Source of the DNA: Isoperla grammatica
Taxonomy: Eukaryota; Arthropoda; Insecta; Plecoptera; Perlodidae
DNA: 64,000 nucleotides
Direction of reading: 5' to 3'
Assembly: GCA_945910005.1 (NCBI GenBank)
Contig: OX246743.1
Location: forward strand, 11,204,587-11,268,586
Made by a program: the position numbers and the translations under genes. This document shows positions 23,126 through 36,844 of the stretch, one piece after another. The notes below the pieces were generated by a model, which did no database searches, was not told the DNA's origin, and was given only the letters and a program-made list of their open reading frames with translations. The stretch's first letter is position 1; each line of letters starts with the position of its first letter.

Positions 23126-23791
23126 ATCAGATCATATTCTTGGATATTTTTTAAATCCAATGAAAGCCTCTTTTTGGAAATCTATCTATATTTGGAGTTA
23201 CAATTACACTAAGAATGAATAGAGATACAATGAGATTCATACCTGTATACATTGAGAGCAGTGTGTTATTTACCAGTGTAAGCGAGGCAATTTTTATCGG
23301 CTGGCACGGCGTACGCAGTAACGTCGTAGCTTCGAATACTTGAGGTCTGGGGTTCAAAACCCATTACCCCCAATTTTTTTTTTCCACCTATTTCACACAT
23401 TTTCATCATTTATATCTCAATTTGCGGCGGTTTTATTATCAGATCGTATTCTCATGGATATTTTTTAAATCCAATGAAACCTTCTGTTCGTAAATCCATA
23501 TATGTTTCGTTACATGCATACATTGAGAGCCGTGTGTTATCTATACCAGTCCAAGCGATCCAACTTCCATAGTGAGGCATGGCGTACGCGGTAGCGTCGT
23601 GGACTAGTGTTTTAGAGGTCCGGGGTTCGAGACCCGTTACCACCACGATTTTTTTCTTCCATATTCAGAGCAGCAAAGTTGAGAAGGGTTTACTAAGGGG
23701 AAATTATTTTTTCAAGCGCTCGTAGCTAAAAAACGTGTGGTTCAAATTTGTTTCTGTATTTTTTTTATTTTTTTTGCGTTAATTATCTTGA
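23126..23791 (+). repeat. Spacer 3 (type II)
   Basis: 666 bp. Type II markers: 'cctgtatac', 'tttttatcgg', 'agtccaagcg', 'ccatagtgagg'. tRNA-like segments at 23300-23371 and 23573-23644. It has 'attttcatc' where other type II copies read 'atttacatc'. Confidence 0.9.
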
Positions 23792-26700
23792 CAATAAAAC
23801 GCCTAACAATCTCCCCAATGTGGCTCTCGTCACACCGTCATACTTGCGGCCCTCTTTGCAATCAAAACGCCTAACAATCTCCCCAATGTGGCTCTCGTCA
23901 CACCTTCATACTTGCGGCCCTCTTTTTAATCCAAGCGCCTAACAATCTCCCCAATGTGGCTCTCGTCACTCCGCCATACTTGCGGCCCTCTTTGCAATCC
24001 AAGCGCCTAACAATCTCGCCACTTCGCCATTCTTGCGGCCCTCTTTTTAATCCAAGCGTCTAACAATCTCCCCAATGTGGCTCTCGTCACTCCATCATAC
24101 TTGCGGCCCTCTTTGCAATCAAAACGCCTAACAATCTCCCCAATGTGGCTTTCGGCACTCCATCATACTTGCGGCCCTCTTTACAATCCAAGTGCCTTAA
24201 ATCTCCCCAATGTGGCTCTCGCCACTCCGCCATACTTGCGGCCCTCTTTTGCAATCCAAGCACCTAACAATCTCCTTAATGTCTCTCTCGTCACTCCACC
24301 ATACTTGCGGCCCTTTTAACAATCAGAGCGCCTCATTATCTCCCCGATGCGGCTCTCGCCACTCCGTCATACTTGCGGCCCTCTTTGCAATCCAAGCGCC
24401 TTACAATCTCCCCAATGTTGCTCTCGTCACTCCACCATACTTGCGGCCCTCTTTGCAATCCAAGCGCCTTACAAACTCCCCAATGTGGATCTCGTCACTC
24501 CGTCATACTTGCGGCCCTATTTTCAATCAAAACGCCTTACAATCTCCCCAATGTGGCTCTCGTCACTCGGTCATACTTGCGGCCCTCTTTGCAATCCAAG
24601 CGCCTTACAATCTCCCCAATGTGGCTCTCGTCACACCGCCATACTTGCGGCCCTCTTTGCAATCCAAGCGCTTTACAATCTCCCTAGTGTTGCTCTCGTC
24701 ATTTCGTTAGACTGGCGGCCCTCTTTGCAATCCAAGCGCCTAACAATCTCCCCAATGTGGCTCTCGTCACACCGTCATACTTGCGGCCCTCTTTGCAATC
24801 CAACAGCCTCACAATCTCCCCAAGGTGGCACTTTCACTCCGTCACTCTTGCGGCCCTGTTTGCAATCCAAGCGCCTTACAATCTCCCTAATGTGGCTCTC
24901 GTCACACCGCCATACTCGCGGCCCTCTTTGCAATCAGAGCGCCTAACAATCGCCTTACAATCTCCCCAATGTGGCTCTCGGCACTCCACCATACTTGCGG
25001 CCCTCTTTGCAATCCAAGTGCCTAACATCTCCCCAATGTGGCTCTCGCCACTCCGTCATACTTGCGGCCCTCTTTGCAATCCAAGCGCCTTACAATCTCC
25101 CCAACGTGGCTCTCGCCACACCACCATACTTGCGGCCCTCTTTGCAATCCAAGCACCTAACAATCTCTCCAATGTAACTCTCGCCACTCCGTCATACTTG
25201 CGGCCCTCTTTGCAATCCAAGCGCCTTGCAATATCCCCAATGTGGCTCTCGTCACACCGTCATACTTGCGACCCTCTTTGCAATCCAAGCGCCTTACAAA
25301 CTCCCCAATGTGGCTCTCGTCACCCCGTCATACTTGCGGCCCTCTTTGCAATCCAAGCGCCTAACAATCTCCCCAATGTGGCTCTCATCACTTTACCATA
25401 CTTGCGGCCCTCTTTGCCATCCAAGCGCCTAACAATCTCCCCAATGTGGCTCTCGTCACTCGGTCATACTTGCGGCCCTCTTTGCAATCCAAGCGCCTTA
25501 CAATCTCCCCAATGTGGCTCTCGTCACACCGCCATACTTGCGGCCCTCCTTGCAATCGAAGCGCTTTACAATCTCCCTAGTGTTGCTCTCGTCATTTCGT
25601 TAGACTTGCGGCCCTCTTTGCAATCCAAGCGCCTAACAATCTCCCCAATGTGGCTCTCGTCACACCGTCATACTTGCGGCCCTCTTTGCAATCCAAGAGC
25701 CTCACAATCTCCCCAAGGTGGCACTTTCACTCCGTCACTCTTGCGGCCCTCTTTGCAATCCAAGCGCCTTACAATCTCCCCAATGTGGCTCTCGTCACAC
25801 CGCCATACTCGCGGCCCTCTTTGCAATCAGAGCGCCTAACAATCGTCTTACAATCTCCCCAATGTGGCTCTCGACACTCCACCATACTTGCGGCCCTCTT
25901 TGCAATCCAAGCGCCTAACAATCTCCCCAATATGGCTCTCGTCAATCCACCATACGTGCGGCCCTCTTTGCAATCAAGACGCCTTACAATCTCCCCAATG
26001 TGGCTATTGGCACTCCACCAAACTTGCGGCCCTCTTTGCAATCCAAGTGCCTAACATCTCCCCAATGTGGCTGTCGCCACTCCGCCATACTTGCGGCCCT
26101 CTTTGCAATCCAAGCGCCTTACAATCTCCCCAATATGGCTCTCGTCACTCCACCATACTTGCGGCCCTCTTTGCAATCAAAACGCCTAACAATCTCCCCA
26201 ATGTGGCTCTCGGCACTCCACCATACTTGCGGCCCTCTTTGCAATCCAAGTGCCTAACATTTCCCCAATGTGGCTCTCGCCACTCCGCCATACTTGCGGC
26301 CCTCTTTGCAATCAAAGCGCCTTACAATCTCCCCAGTGGGGCTCTCACCACTCCGTCATACTTGCGGCCCTCTTTTCAATCCAAGCGTCTAACAATCTCC
26401 CCAGTGTTGCTCTCGCCACTGCGTCATACTTGCGGCCCTCTTTGCAATCCAAGCGCCTTACAATCTCCCCAATGTGGCTCTCGTCACTCCACCATACCTG
26501 CGGCCCTCTTTGCAATCCAAGCGCCTTACAAACTCCCCAATGTGTCTCTCGTCACTCCGTCATACTTGCGGCCCTCTTTGCAATCCAAGAGCCTCACAAT
26601 CTCCCCAAGGTGGCACTTTCACTCCGTCACTCTTGCGGCCCTCTTTGCAATCCAAGCGCCTTACAATCTCCCCAATGTGGCTCTCGTCACACCGCCATAC

Positions 26701-29700
26701 TCGCGGCCCTCTTTGCAATCAAAGCGCCTAACAATCGCCTTACAATCTCCCCAATGTGGCTCTCGGCACTCCACCATACTTGCGGCCCTCTTTGCAATCC
26801 AAGCGCCTTACAATCTCCCCAATATGGCTCTCGTCATTCCACCATACGTGCGGCCCTCTTTGCAATCAAGACGCCTAACAATCTCCCCAATGTGGCTATT
26901 GGCACTCCACCATACTTGCGGCCCTCTTTGCAATCCAAGTGCCTAACATCTCCCCAATGTGGCTCTCGCCACTCCGCCATACATGCGGCCCTCTTTGCAA
27001 TCCAAGCGCCTTACAATCTCCCCAATATGGCTCTCGTCACTCCACCATACTTGAAGTCCTCTTTGCAATCAAAACGCCTAGCAATCTCCCCAATGTGGCT
27101 CTCGGCACTCCACCATACTTGCGGCCCTCTTTGCAATCCAAGTGCCTAACATCTCCCCAATGTGGCTCTCGCCACTCCGCCATACTTGCGGCCCTCTTTG
27201 CAATCAAAGCGCCTAACAATCTCCCCAGTGGGGCTCTCACCACTCCGTCATACTGGCGGCCCTCTTTTCAATCCAAGCGTCTAACAATCTCCCCAGTGTT
27301 GCTCTCGCCACTCCGTCATACTTGCTGCCCTCTTTGCAATCCAAGCGCCTTACAATCTCCCCAATGTGGCTCTCGTCACTCCACCATACCTGCGGCCCTC
27401 TTTGCAATCCAAGCGCCTTACAAACTCCCCAATGTGTCTCTCGTCACTCCGTCATACTTGCGGCCCTCTTTGCAATCCAAGCGCCTTACAAACTCCCCAA
27501 TGTGTCTCTCGTCACTCCGTCATACTTGCGGCCCTCTTTGCAATCCAAGCGCCTAACAATCTCCCCAATGTGGCTCTCACCACTCCACCATACTTGCGGC
27601 CCTCTTTGCAATCCAAGTGCCTTACATCTCCCTTATGTGGCTCTCGCCACTTCGCCATACTTGCGGCCCTCTTTGCAATCCAAGCGCCTAACAATCTCCC
27701 CAGTGGGGCTCTCACCACTCCGTCATACTTGCGGCCCTCTTTTCAATCCAAGCGTCTAACAATCTCCCCAGTGTTGCTCTCGCCACTCCGTCATACTTGC
27801 GGCCCTCTTTGCAATCCAAGCGCCTAACAATCTCCCCAATGTGGCTCTCGTCACTCCACCATACCTGCGGCCCTCTTTGCAATCCAAGCGCCTTACAAAC
27901 TCCCCAATGTGGTTCTCGTCACTCCGTCATACTTGCGGCCCTCTTTGCAATCCAAGCGCCTTACAAACTCCCCAATGTGGCTCTCGTCACTCCGTCATAC
28001 TTGCGGCCCTCTTTGCAATCCAAACGCCTAACAATCTCTCCAATGTGGCTCTCGTCACTCCGTCATACTTGCGGCCCTCTTTGCAATCCAAGCGCCTTGC
28101 AATCTCCCCAATGTGGCTTTCGTCACTCCGTCATACTTGCGGCCCTCTTTGAAATCCAAGCGCCTTGCAATCTCCCCAATGTGGCTCTCGTCACACCGTA
28201 ACTTGCGGCCCTATTTGCAATCCAAGCGCCTATCAATCTCCCCAATGTGGCTCTCGTCACTCCACCATACTTGCGGCCCTCTTTGCAATCGAAGTGCCTC
28301 ATTTCTCCCTTATGTGGCTCTCGCCACTCCGCCATACTTGCGGCCCTCTTTGTAATCCAAGCGCCTAACAATCTCCCTAATGTGGCTCTCGTCACTCCGT
28401 CATACTTGCGGCCATCTTTGCAATCCAAGTGCCTAACATCTCCCCAATGTGGCTCTCGGCACTCCCCCATACTTGCGGCCCTCTTTGCAATCCAAGTGCC
28501 TAACATCTCCCCAATGTGGCTCTCGCCACTCCGTCATACTTGCGGCCCTCTTTGCAATCCAAGCGCCTTACAAACTCCCCAATGTGGCTCTCGTCACTCC
28601 GTCATACTTGCGGCCCTCTTTGCAATCCAAGCGCCTAACAAACTCCCCAATGTGGCTCTCGTCACCTTGTCATACTTGCGGCCCTCTTTGCAATCCAAGC
28701 GCTTAACAATCTCCCCAATGTGGCTCTCATCACTTAAACATACTTGCGGCCCTCTTTGCCATCCAAGCGCCTAACAATCTCCCCAATGTGGCTCTCGTCA
28801 CTCGGTCATACTTGCGGCCCTCTTTGCAATCCAAGCGCCTTACAATCTCCTCAATGTGGCTCTCGTCACACCGCCATACTTGCGGCCCTCTCAGCAATCC
28901 AAGCGCTTTACAATCTCCCTAGAGTTGCTCTCGTCATTTCGTTAGACTTGCGGCCCTCTTTGCAATCCAAGCGCCTAACAATCTCCCCAATGTGGCTCTC
29001 GTCACACCGTCATACTTGCGGCCCTCTTTGCAATCCAAGAGCCTCCCAATCTCCCCAAGGTGGCAATTTCACTCCGTCACTCTTGCGGCCCTCTTTGCAA
29101 TCCAAGCGCCTTACAATCTCCCCAATGTGGCTCTCGTCACACTGCCATACTCGCGGCCCTCTTTGCAATCAGAGCGCCTAACAATCGCCTTACAATCTCC
29201 CCAATGTGGCTGTCGGCACTCCCCCATACTTGCGGCCCTCTTTGCAATCCAAGCGCCTTATAATCTCCCCAATATGGCTCTCGTCACTCCACCATAATCG
29301 CGGCCCTCTTTGCAATCAAAACGCCCAACAATCTCCCCAATGTGGCTCTCGGCACTCCACCATACTTGCGGCCCTCTTTGCAATCCAAGTGCCTAACATC
29401 TCCCCAATGTGGCTCTCGCCACTCCGCCATACTCGCGGCCCTCTTTTGCAATCCAAGCGCGTAACAATCTCCCCAATGTGTCTCTATTCACTCCACAATA
29501 CTTGCGGCCCTCTTTGCAATCACAGCGCCTAATTATCTCCCCGATGCGGCTCTCGCCACTCCGTCATACTTGCGGCCCTCTTTGCAATCAAAGCGCCTAA
29601 CAATCTCCCCAGTGGGGCTCTCACCACTCCGTCATACTTGCGGCCCTCTTTTCAATCCAAGCGTCTAACAATCTCCCCAGTGTTGCTCTCGCCACTCCGT

Positions 29701-30730
29701 CATACTTGCGGCCCTCTTTGCAATCCAAGCGCCTAACAATCTCCCCAATGTGGCTCTCGTCACTCCACCATACCTGCGGCACTCTTTGCAATCCAAGCGC
29801 CTTACAAACTCCCCAATGTGGCTCTCGTCACTCCGTCATAATTGCGGCCCTCTTTGCAATCCAAGCGCCTTACAAACTCCCCAATGTGTCTCTCGTCACT
29901 CCGTCATACTTGCGGCCCTCTTTGCAATCCAAGCGCCTAACAATCTCCCCAATGTGGCTCTCACCACTCCACCATACTTGCGGCCCTCTTTGCAATCCAA
30001 GTGCCTAACATCTCCCTAATGTGGCTCTCGCCACTTCGCCATACTTGCGGCCCTCTTTGCAATCCAAGCGCCTAACAATCTCCCCAGTGGGGCTCTCACC
30101 ACTCCGTCATACTTGCGGCCCTCTTTTCAATCCAAGCGTCTAACAATCTCCCCAGTGTTTCTCTCGCCACTCCGTCATACTTGCGGCCCTCTTTGCAATA
30201 AAAGCGCCTAACAATCTCCCCAATGTGGCTCTCGTCACTCCACCATACCTGCGGCCCTCTTTGCAATCCAAGCGCCTTACAAACTCCCCAATGTGGCTCT
30301 CGTCACTCCGTCATACTTGCGGCCCTCTTTGCAATCCAAGCGCCTTACAAACTCCCCAATGTGGCTCTCGTCACTCCGTCATACTTGCGGCCCTCTTTGC
30401 AATCCAAGCGCCTAACAATCTCTCCAATGTGGCTCTCGTCACTCCGTCATACTTGCGGCCCTCTTTGCAATCCAAGCGCCTTGCAATCTCCCCAATGTGG
30501 CTCTCGTCACTCCGTCATACTTGCGGCCCTCTTTGCAATCTAAGCGCCTTGCAATCTCCCCAATGTGGCTCTCGTCACACCGCCATACTTGCGGCCCTCT
30601 TTGCAATCAAAACGCCTAACAATCTCCCCGATGTGGGCTCTCGCCACTCTGCCATTCTTGCGGCCCTCTTTGCAATCCAAGCGCCTTACAATCTCCCCAA
30701 TGTGGCTCTCGTCACACCTTCATACTTGCG
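23792..30730 (+). repeat. Satellite block S3 (long, 6939 bp)
   Basis: Same length as S1 and the same monomer order; differences I noticed are scattered substitutions, such as 'actggcggccctc' at about 24712 and the fully regular '...gtcatactggcgg' near 27250. It is the second copy of the long block of the 9.4-kb unit. Confidence 0.95.
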
Positions 30731-31397
30731 ATCAGATCATATTCTTGGATATTTTTTAAATCCAATGAAAGCCTCTTTTTGGAAATCTATCTATATTTGG
30801 AGTTACAATTACACTAAGAATGAATAGAGATACAATGAGATTCATACCTGCATACATTGAGAGCAGTGTGTTATTTACCAGTGTAAGCGAGGCAATTTCT
30901 ATCGGCTGGCACGGCGTACGCAGTAACGTCATAGCTTCAAATACTTGAGGTCTGGGGTTCAAAACCCATTACCCCCAATTTTTTTTTTCCACCTATTTCA
31001 CACATTTATATCATTTATATCTCAATTTGCGGCGGTTTTATTATCAGATCGTATTCTCATGGATATTTTTTAAATCCAATGAAACCTTCTGTTCGTAAAT
31101 CCATATATGTTTCGTTACATGCATACATTGAGAGCCGTGTGTTATCTATACCAGTCTAAGCGATCCAACTTCCATCGTGAGGCATGGCGTACGCGGTAGC
31201 GTCGTGGACTAGTGTTTTAGAGGTCCAAGGTTCGAGACCCGTTACCACCACGATTTTTTTCTTCCATATTCAGAGCAGCAAAGTTGAGAAGGGTTTACTA
31301 AGGGGAAATTATTTTTTCAAGCGCTCGTAGCTAAAAAACGTGTGGTTCAAATTTGTTTCTGTATTTTTTTAATTTTTTTTTTCGTTAATTATCTTGA
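30731..31397 (+). repeat. Spacer 4 (type I)
   Basis: 667 bp, with the extra base in the T-rich tail ('tttttttaatttttttttt'). tRNA-like segments at 30905-30976 and 31178-31249. The unit B T stem is damaged: 'gtccaaggttcgagacc' replaces 'gtccggggttcgagacc', although the B-box itself is intact. Unit A has 'cttcaaatacttg' for 'cttcgaatacttg'. Confidence 0.9.
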
Positions 31398-32528
31398 CAA
31401 TAAAACGCCTAACAATCTCCCCAATGTGGCTCTCGTCACACCGTCAAACTTGCGGCCCTCTTTGCAATCAAAACGCCTAACAATCTCCCCAATGTGGCTC
31501 TCGTCACACCTTCATACTTGCGGCCCTCTTTTTAATCCAAAAGCCTAACAATCTCCCCGATGTGGCTCTCGTCACTCCGCCATACTTGCGGCCCTCTTTG
31601 CAATCCAAGCGCCTAACAATCTCGCCACTTCGCCATTCTTGCGGCCCTCTTTTTAATCCAAGCGTCTTACAATCTCCCCAATGTGGCTCTCGTCACTCCA
31701 CCATACTTGCGGCCCTCTTTGCAATCAAAACGCCTAACAATCTCCCCAATGTTGCTCTCGGCACTCCACCATACTTGCGGCCCTCTTTACAATCCAAGTG
31801 CCTTAAATCTCCCCAATGTGGCTCTCGCCACTCCGCCATACTTGCGGCCCTCTTTTGCAATCCAAGCGCCTAACAATCTCCCCAATGTCTCTCTAATCAC
31901 TCCACCATACTTGCGGCCCTCTTTGCAATCAGAGCGCCTCATTATTTCCCCGATGCGGCTCTCGCCACTCCGTCATACTTGCGGCCCTCTTTGCAATCCA
32001 AGCGCCTAACAATCTCCCCAATGTGGCTCTCGTCACTCCGTCATACTTGCGGCCCTCTTTGCAATCCAAGCGCCTTACAATCTCCCCAATGTGGCTCTCG
32101 TCACACCGCCATACTTGCGGCCCTCTTTGCAATCCAAGCGCCTTACAATCTCCCCAATGTGGCTCTCGTCACACCGCCATACTTGCGGCCCTCTTTGCAA
32201 TCCAAGCGCCTAACAATCTCTCCAATGTGGCTCTCGCCACTCCGTCATACTTGCGGCCCTCTTTGCAATCCAAGCGCCTTGCAATCTCCCCAATGTGGCT
32301 CTCGTCACACCGCCATACTTGCGGCCCTCTTTGCAATCAAAACGCCTAACAATCTCCCCGATGTGGGCTCTCGCCACTCCGCCATACTTGCGGCCCTCTT
32401 TGCAATCCAAGCGCCTTACAATCTCCCCAATATGGCTCTCGTCACTCCACCATACTTGCGGCCCTCTTTGCAATCAAAACGCCTAACAATCTCCCCAATG
32501 TGGCTCTCGTCACACCTTCATACTTGCG
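31398..32528 (+). repeat. Satellite block S4 (short, 1131 bp)
   Basis: Short block after a type I spacer, starting 'accgtcaaacttg'. Same monomer order as S2. Private variant 'aatccaaaagcctaac' near 31536. Confidence 0.95.
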
Positions 32529-33193
32529 ATCAGATCATATTCTTGGATATTTTTTAAATCCAATGAAAGCCTCTTTTTGGAAATCTATCTATATTTGGAG
32601 TTACAATTACACTAAGAATGAATAGAGATACAATGAGATTCATACCTGTATACATTGAGAGCAGTGTGTTATTTACCAGTGTAAGCGAGGCAATTTTTAT
32701 CGGCTGGCACGGCGTACGCAGTAACGTCGTAGCTTCGAATACTTGAGGTCTGGGGTTCAAAACCCATTACCCCCAATTTTTTTTTCCACCTATTTCACAC
32801 ATTTACATCATTTATATCTCAATTTGCGGCGGTTTTATTATCAGATCGTATTCTCATGGATATTTTTTAAATCCAATGAAACCTTCTGTTCGTAAATTCA
32901 TATATGTTTCGTTACATGCATACATTGAGAGCCGTGTGTTATCTATACCAGTCCAAGCGATCCAACTTCCATAGTGAGGCATGGCGTACGCGGTAGCGTC
33001 GTGGACTAGTGTTTTAGAGGTCCGGGGTTCGAGACCCGTTACCACCACGATTTTTTTCTTCCATATTCAGAGCAGCAAAGTTGAGAAGGGTTTACTAAGG
33101 GGAAATTATTTTTTCAAGCGCTCGTAGCTAAAAAACGTGTTGTTCAAATTTGTTTCTGTATTTTTTTTATTTTTTTTGCGTTAATTATCTTAA
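32529..33193 (+). repeat. Spacer 5 (type II)
   Basis: 665 bp; one T fewer after the unit A tRNA-like segment. tRNA-like segments at 32703-32774 and 32975-33046. Ends in 'atcttaacaataaaacg', a subtype shared with spacers 9, 13 and 15. Confidence 0.9.
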
Positions 33194-36178
33194 CAATAAA
33201 ACGCCTAACAATCTCCCCAATGTGGCTCTCGTCACACCGTCATACTTGCGGCCCTCTTTGCAATCAAAACGCCTAACAATCTCCCCAATGTGGCTCTCAC
33301 ACACCTTCATACTTGCGGCCCTCTTTTTAATCCAAGCGCCTAACAATCTCCCCGATGTGGCTCTCGTCACTCCGCCATACTTGCGGTCCTCTTTGCAATC
33401 CAAGCGCCTAACAATCTCGCCACTTCGCCATTCTTGCGGCCCTCTTTTTAATCCAAGCGTCTACCAATCTCCCCAATGTGGCTCTCGTCACTCCACCATA
33501 CTTGCGGCCCTCTTTGCAATCAAAACGCCTAACAATCTCCCCAATGTGGCTTTCGGCACTCCATCATACTTGCGGCCCTCTTTACATTCCAAGTGCCTTA
33601 AATCTCCCCAATGTGGCTCTCGCCACTCCGCCATACTTGCGGCCCTCTTTTGCAATCCAAGCGCCTAACAATCTCCCCAATGTCTCTCTCGTCACTTTAC
33701 CATACTTGCGGCCCTTTTTGCAATCAGAGCGCCTCATTATCTCCCCGATGCGGCTCTCGCCACTCCGTCATACTTGCGGCCCTCTTTGCAATCCAAGCGC
33801 CTAACAATCTCCCCAATGTTGCTCTCGTCACTCCACCATACTTGCGGCCCTCTTTGCAATCCAAGCGCCTTACAAACTCCCCAATGTGGATCTCGTCACT
33901 CCGTCATACTTGCGGCCCTATTTTCAATCAAAACGCCTTACAATCTCCCCAATGTGGCTCTCGTCACTCGGTCATACTTGCGGCCCTCTTTGCAATCCAA
34001 GCGCCTTACAATCTCCCCAATGTGGCTCTCGTCACACCGCCATACTTGCGGCCCTCTTTGCAATCCAAGCGCTTTACAATCTCCCTAGTGTTGCTCTCGT
34101 CATTTCGTTAGACTTGCGGCCCTCTTTGCAATCCAAGCGCCTAACAATCTCCCCAATGTGGCTCTCGTCACACCGTCATACTTGCGGCCCTCTTTGCAAT
34201 CCAAGAGCCTCACAATCTCCCCAAGGTGGCACTTTCACTCCGTCACTCTTGCGGCCCTGTTTGCAATCCAAGCGCCTTACAATCTCCCTAATGTGGCTCT
34301 CGTCACACCGCCATACTCGCGGCCCTCTTTGCAATCAGAGCGCCTAACAATCGCCTTACAATCTCCCCAATGTGGCTCTCGGCACTCAACCATACTTGCG
34401 GCCCTCTTTGCAATCCAAGTGCCTAACATCTCCCCAATGTGGCTCTCGCCACTCCGTCATACTTGCGGCCCTCTTTGCAATCCAAGCGCCTTACAAACTC
34501 CCCAATATGGCTCTCGTCACTCCGTCATACTTGCGGCCCTCTTTGCAATCCAAGCGCCTAACAAACTCCCCAATGTGGCTCTCGTCACCTTGTCATACTT
34601 GCGGCCCTCTTTGCAATCCAAGCGCCTAACAATCTCCCCAATGTGGCTCTCATCACTTAAACATACTTGCGGCCCTCTTTGCCATCCAAGCGCCTAACAA
34701 TCTCCCCAATGTGGCTCTCGTCACTCGGTCATACTTGCGGCCCTCTTTGCAATCCAAGCGCCTTACAATCTCCCCAATGTGGCTCTCGTCACACCGCCAT
34801 ACGTGCGGCCCTCTCAGCAATCCAAGCGCTTTACAATCTCCCTAGTGTTGCTCTCGTCATTTCGTTAGACTTGCGGCCCTCTTTGCAATCCAAGCGCCTA
34901 ACAATCTCCCCAATGTGGCTCTCGTCACACCGTCATACTTGCGGCCCTCTTTGCAATCCAAGAGCCTCCCAATCTCCCCAAGGTGGCACTTTCACTCCGT
35001 CACTCTTGCGGCCCTCTTTGCAATCCAAGCGCCTTACAATCTCCCCAATGTGGCTCTCGTCACACTGCCATACTCGCGGCCCTCTTTGCAATCAGAGCGC
35101 CTAACAATCGCCTTACAATCTCCCCAATGTGGCTGTCGGCACTCCCCCATACTTGCGGCCCTCTTTGCAATCCAAGCGCCTTACAATCTCCCCAATATGG
35201 CTCTCGTCACTCCACCATACTCGCGGCCCTCTTTGCAATCAAAACGCCCAACAATCTCCCCAATGTGGCTCTCGGCACTCCACCATACTTGCGGCCTTCT
35301 TTGCAATCAAAACGCCTAACAATCTCCCCAATGTGTCTCTATTCACTCCACAATACTTGCGGCCCTCTTTGCAATCAGAGCGCCTAATTATCTCCCCGAT
35401 GCGGCTCTCGCCACTCCGTCATACTTGCGGCCCTCTTTGCAATCAAAGCGCCTAACAATCTCCCCAGTGGGGCTCTCACCACTCCGTCATACTTGCGGCC
35501 CTCTTTGCAATCCAAGCGCCTAACAATCTCCCCAGTGGGGCTCTCACCACTCCGTCATACTTGCGGCCCTCTTTTCAATCCAAGCGTCTAACAATCTCCC
35601 CAGTGTTTCTCTCGCCACTCCGTCATACTTGCGGCCCTCTTTGCAATCCAAGCGCCTAACAATCTCCCCAATGTGGCTCTCGTCACTCCACCATACCTGC
35701 GGCCCTCTTTGCAATCCAAGCGCCTTACAAACTCTTCAATGTGGCTCTCGTCACTCCGTCATACTTGCGGCCCTCTTTGCAATCCAAGCGCCTTACAAAC
35801 TCCCCAATGTGGCTTTCGTCACTCCGTCATACTTGCGGCCCTCTTTGCAATCCAAGCGCCTAACAATCTCTCCAATGTGGCTCTCGTCACTCCGTCATAC
35901 TTGCGGCCCTCTTTGCAATCCAAGCGCCTTGCAATCTCCCCAATGTGGCTCTCGTCACTCCGTCATACTTGCGGCCCTCTTTGCAATCCAAGCGCCTTGC
36001 AATCTCCCCAATGTGGCTCTCGTCACACCGCCATACTTGCGGCCCTCTTTGCAATCAAAACGCCTAACAATCTCCCCGATGTGGGCTCTCGCCACTCTGC
36101 CATTCTTGCGGCCCTCTTTGCAATCCAAGCGCCTTACAATCTCCCCAATGTGGCTCTCGTCACACCTTCATACTTGCG
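33194..36178 (+). repeat. Satellite block S5 (2985 bp)
   Basis: It begins like the long blocks ('accgtcatacttg') and ends like them ('gatgtgggctctcg' monomer), but about 4 kb of the middle is absent, so it is a deletion derivative of the S1/S3 type. A one-base loss at about 33298 ('ctctcacacacc' for 'ctctcgtcacacc') marks this copy. Relative to S9 and S13 it keeps two further monomers around 34770-34900, including 'ccctctcagcaatcc'. Confidence 0.93.
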
Positions 36179-36844
36179 ATCAGATCATATTCTTGGATAT
36201 TTTTTAAATCCAATGAAAGCCTCTTTTTGGAAATCTATCTATATTTGGAGTTACAATTACACTAAGAATGAATAGAGATACAATGAGATTCATACCTGTA
36301 TACATTGAGAGCAGTGTGTTATTTACCAGTGTAAGCGAGGCAATTTTTATCGGCTGGCACGGCGTACGCAGTAACGTCGTAGCTTCGAATACTTGAGGTC
36401 TGGGGTTCAAAACCCATTACCCCCAATTTTTTTTTTCCACCTATTTCACACATTTACATCATTTATATCTCAATTTGCGGCGGTTTTATTATCAGATCGT
36501 ATTCTCATGGATATTTTTTAAATCCAATGAAACCTTCTGTTCGTAAATCCATATATGTTTCGTTACATGCATACATTGAGAGCCGTGTGTTATCTATACC
36601 AGTCCAAGCGATCCAACTTCCATAGTGAGGCATGGCGTACGCGGTAGCGTCGTGGACTAGTGTTTTAGAGGTCCGGGGTTCGAGACCCGTTACCACCACG
36701 ATTTTTTTCTTCCATATTCAGAGCAGCAAAGTTGAGAAGGGTTTACTAAGGGGAAATTATTTTTTCAAGCGCTCGTAGCTAAAAAACGTGTGGTTCAAAT
36801 TTGTTTCTGTATTTTTTTTATTTTTTTTGCGTTAATTATCTTGA
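36179..36844 (+). repeat. Spacer 6 (type II)
   Basis: 666 bp with all type II markers. tRNA-like segments at 36353-36424 and 36626-36697. Confidence 0.9.

Larger units (their letters stand above)
14392..23791 (+). repeat. Higher-order repeat copy 1 (9400 bp)
   Basis: Order: long block (6939 bp), type I spacer, short block (1129 bp), type II spacer. The same order and nearly the same lengths recur at 23792-33193, and start-to-start distances agree (13726 to 23126 = 9400; 21331 to 30731 = 9400). Private monomer variants also recur at this offset. Confidence 0.9.
23792..33193 (+). repeat. Higher-order repeat copy 2 (9402 bp)
   Basis: Long block S3, type I spacer 4, short block S4, type II spacer 5. 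The 2-bp net difference from copy 1 is accounted for by S4 (+2), spacer 4 (+1) and spacer 5 (-1). Confidence 0.9.
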
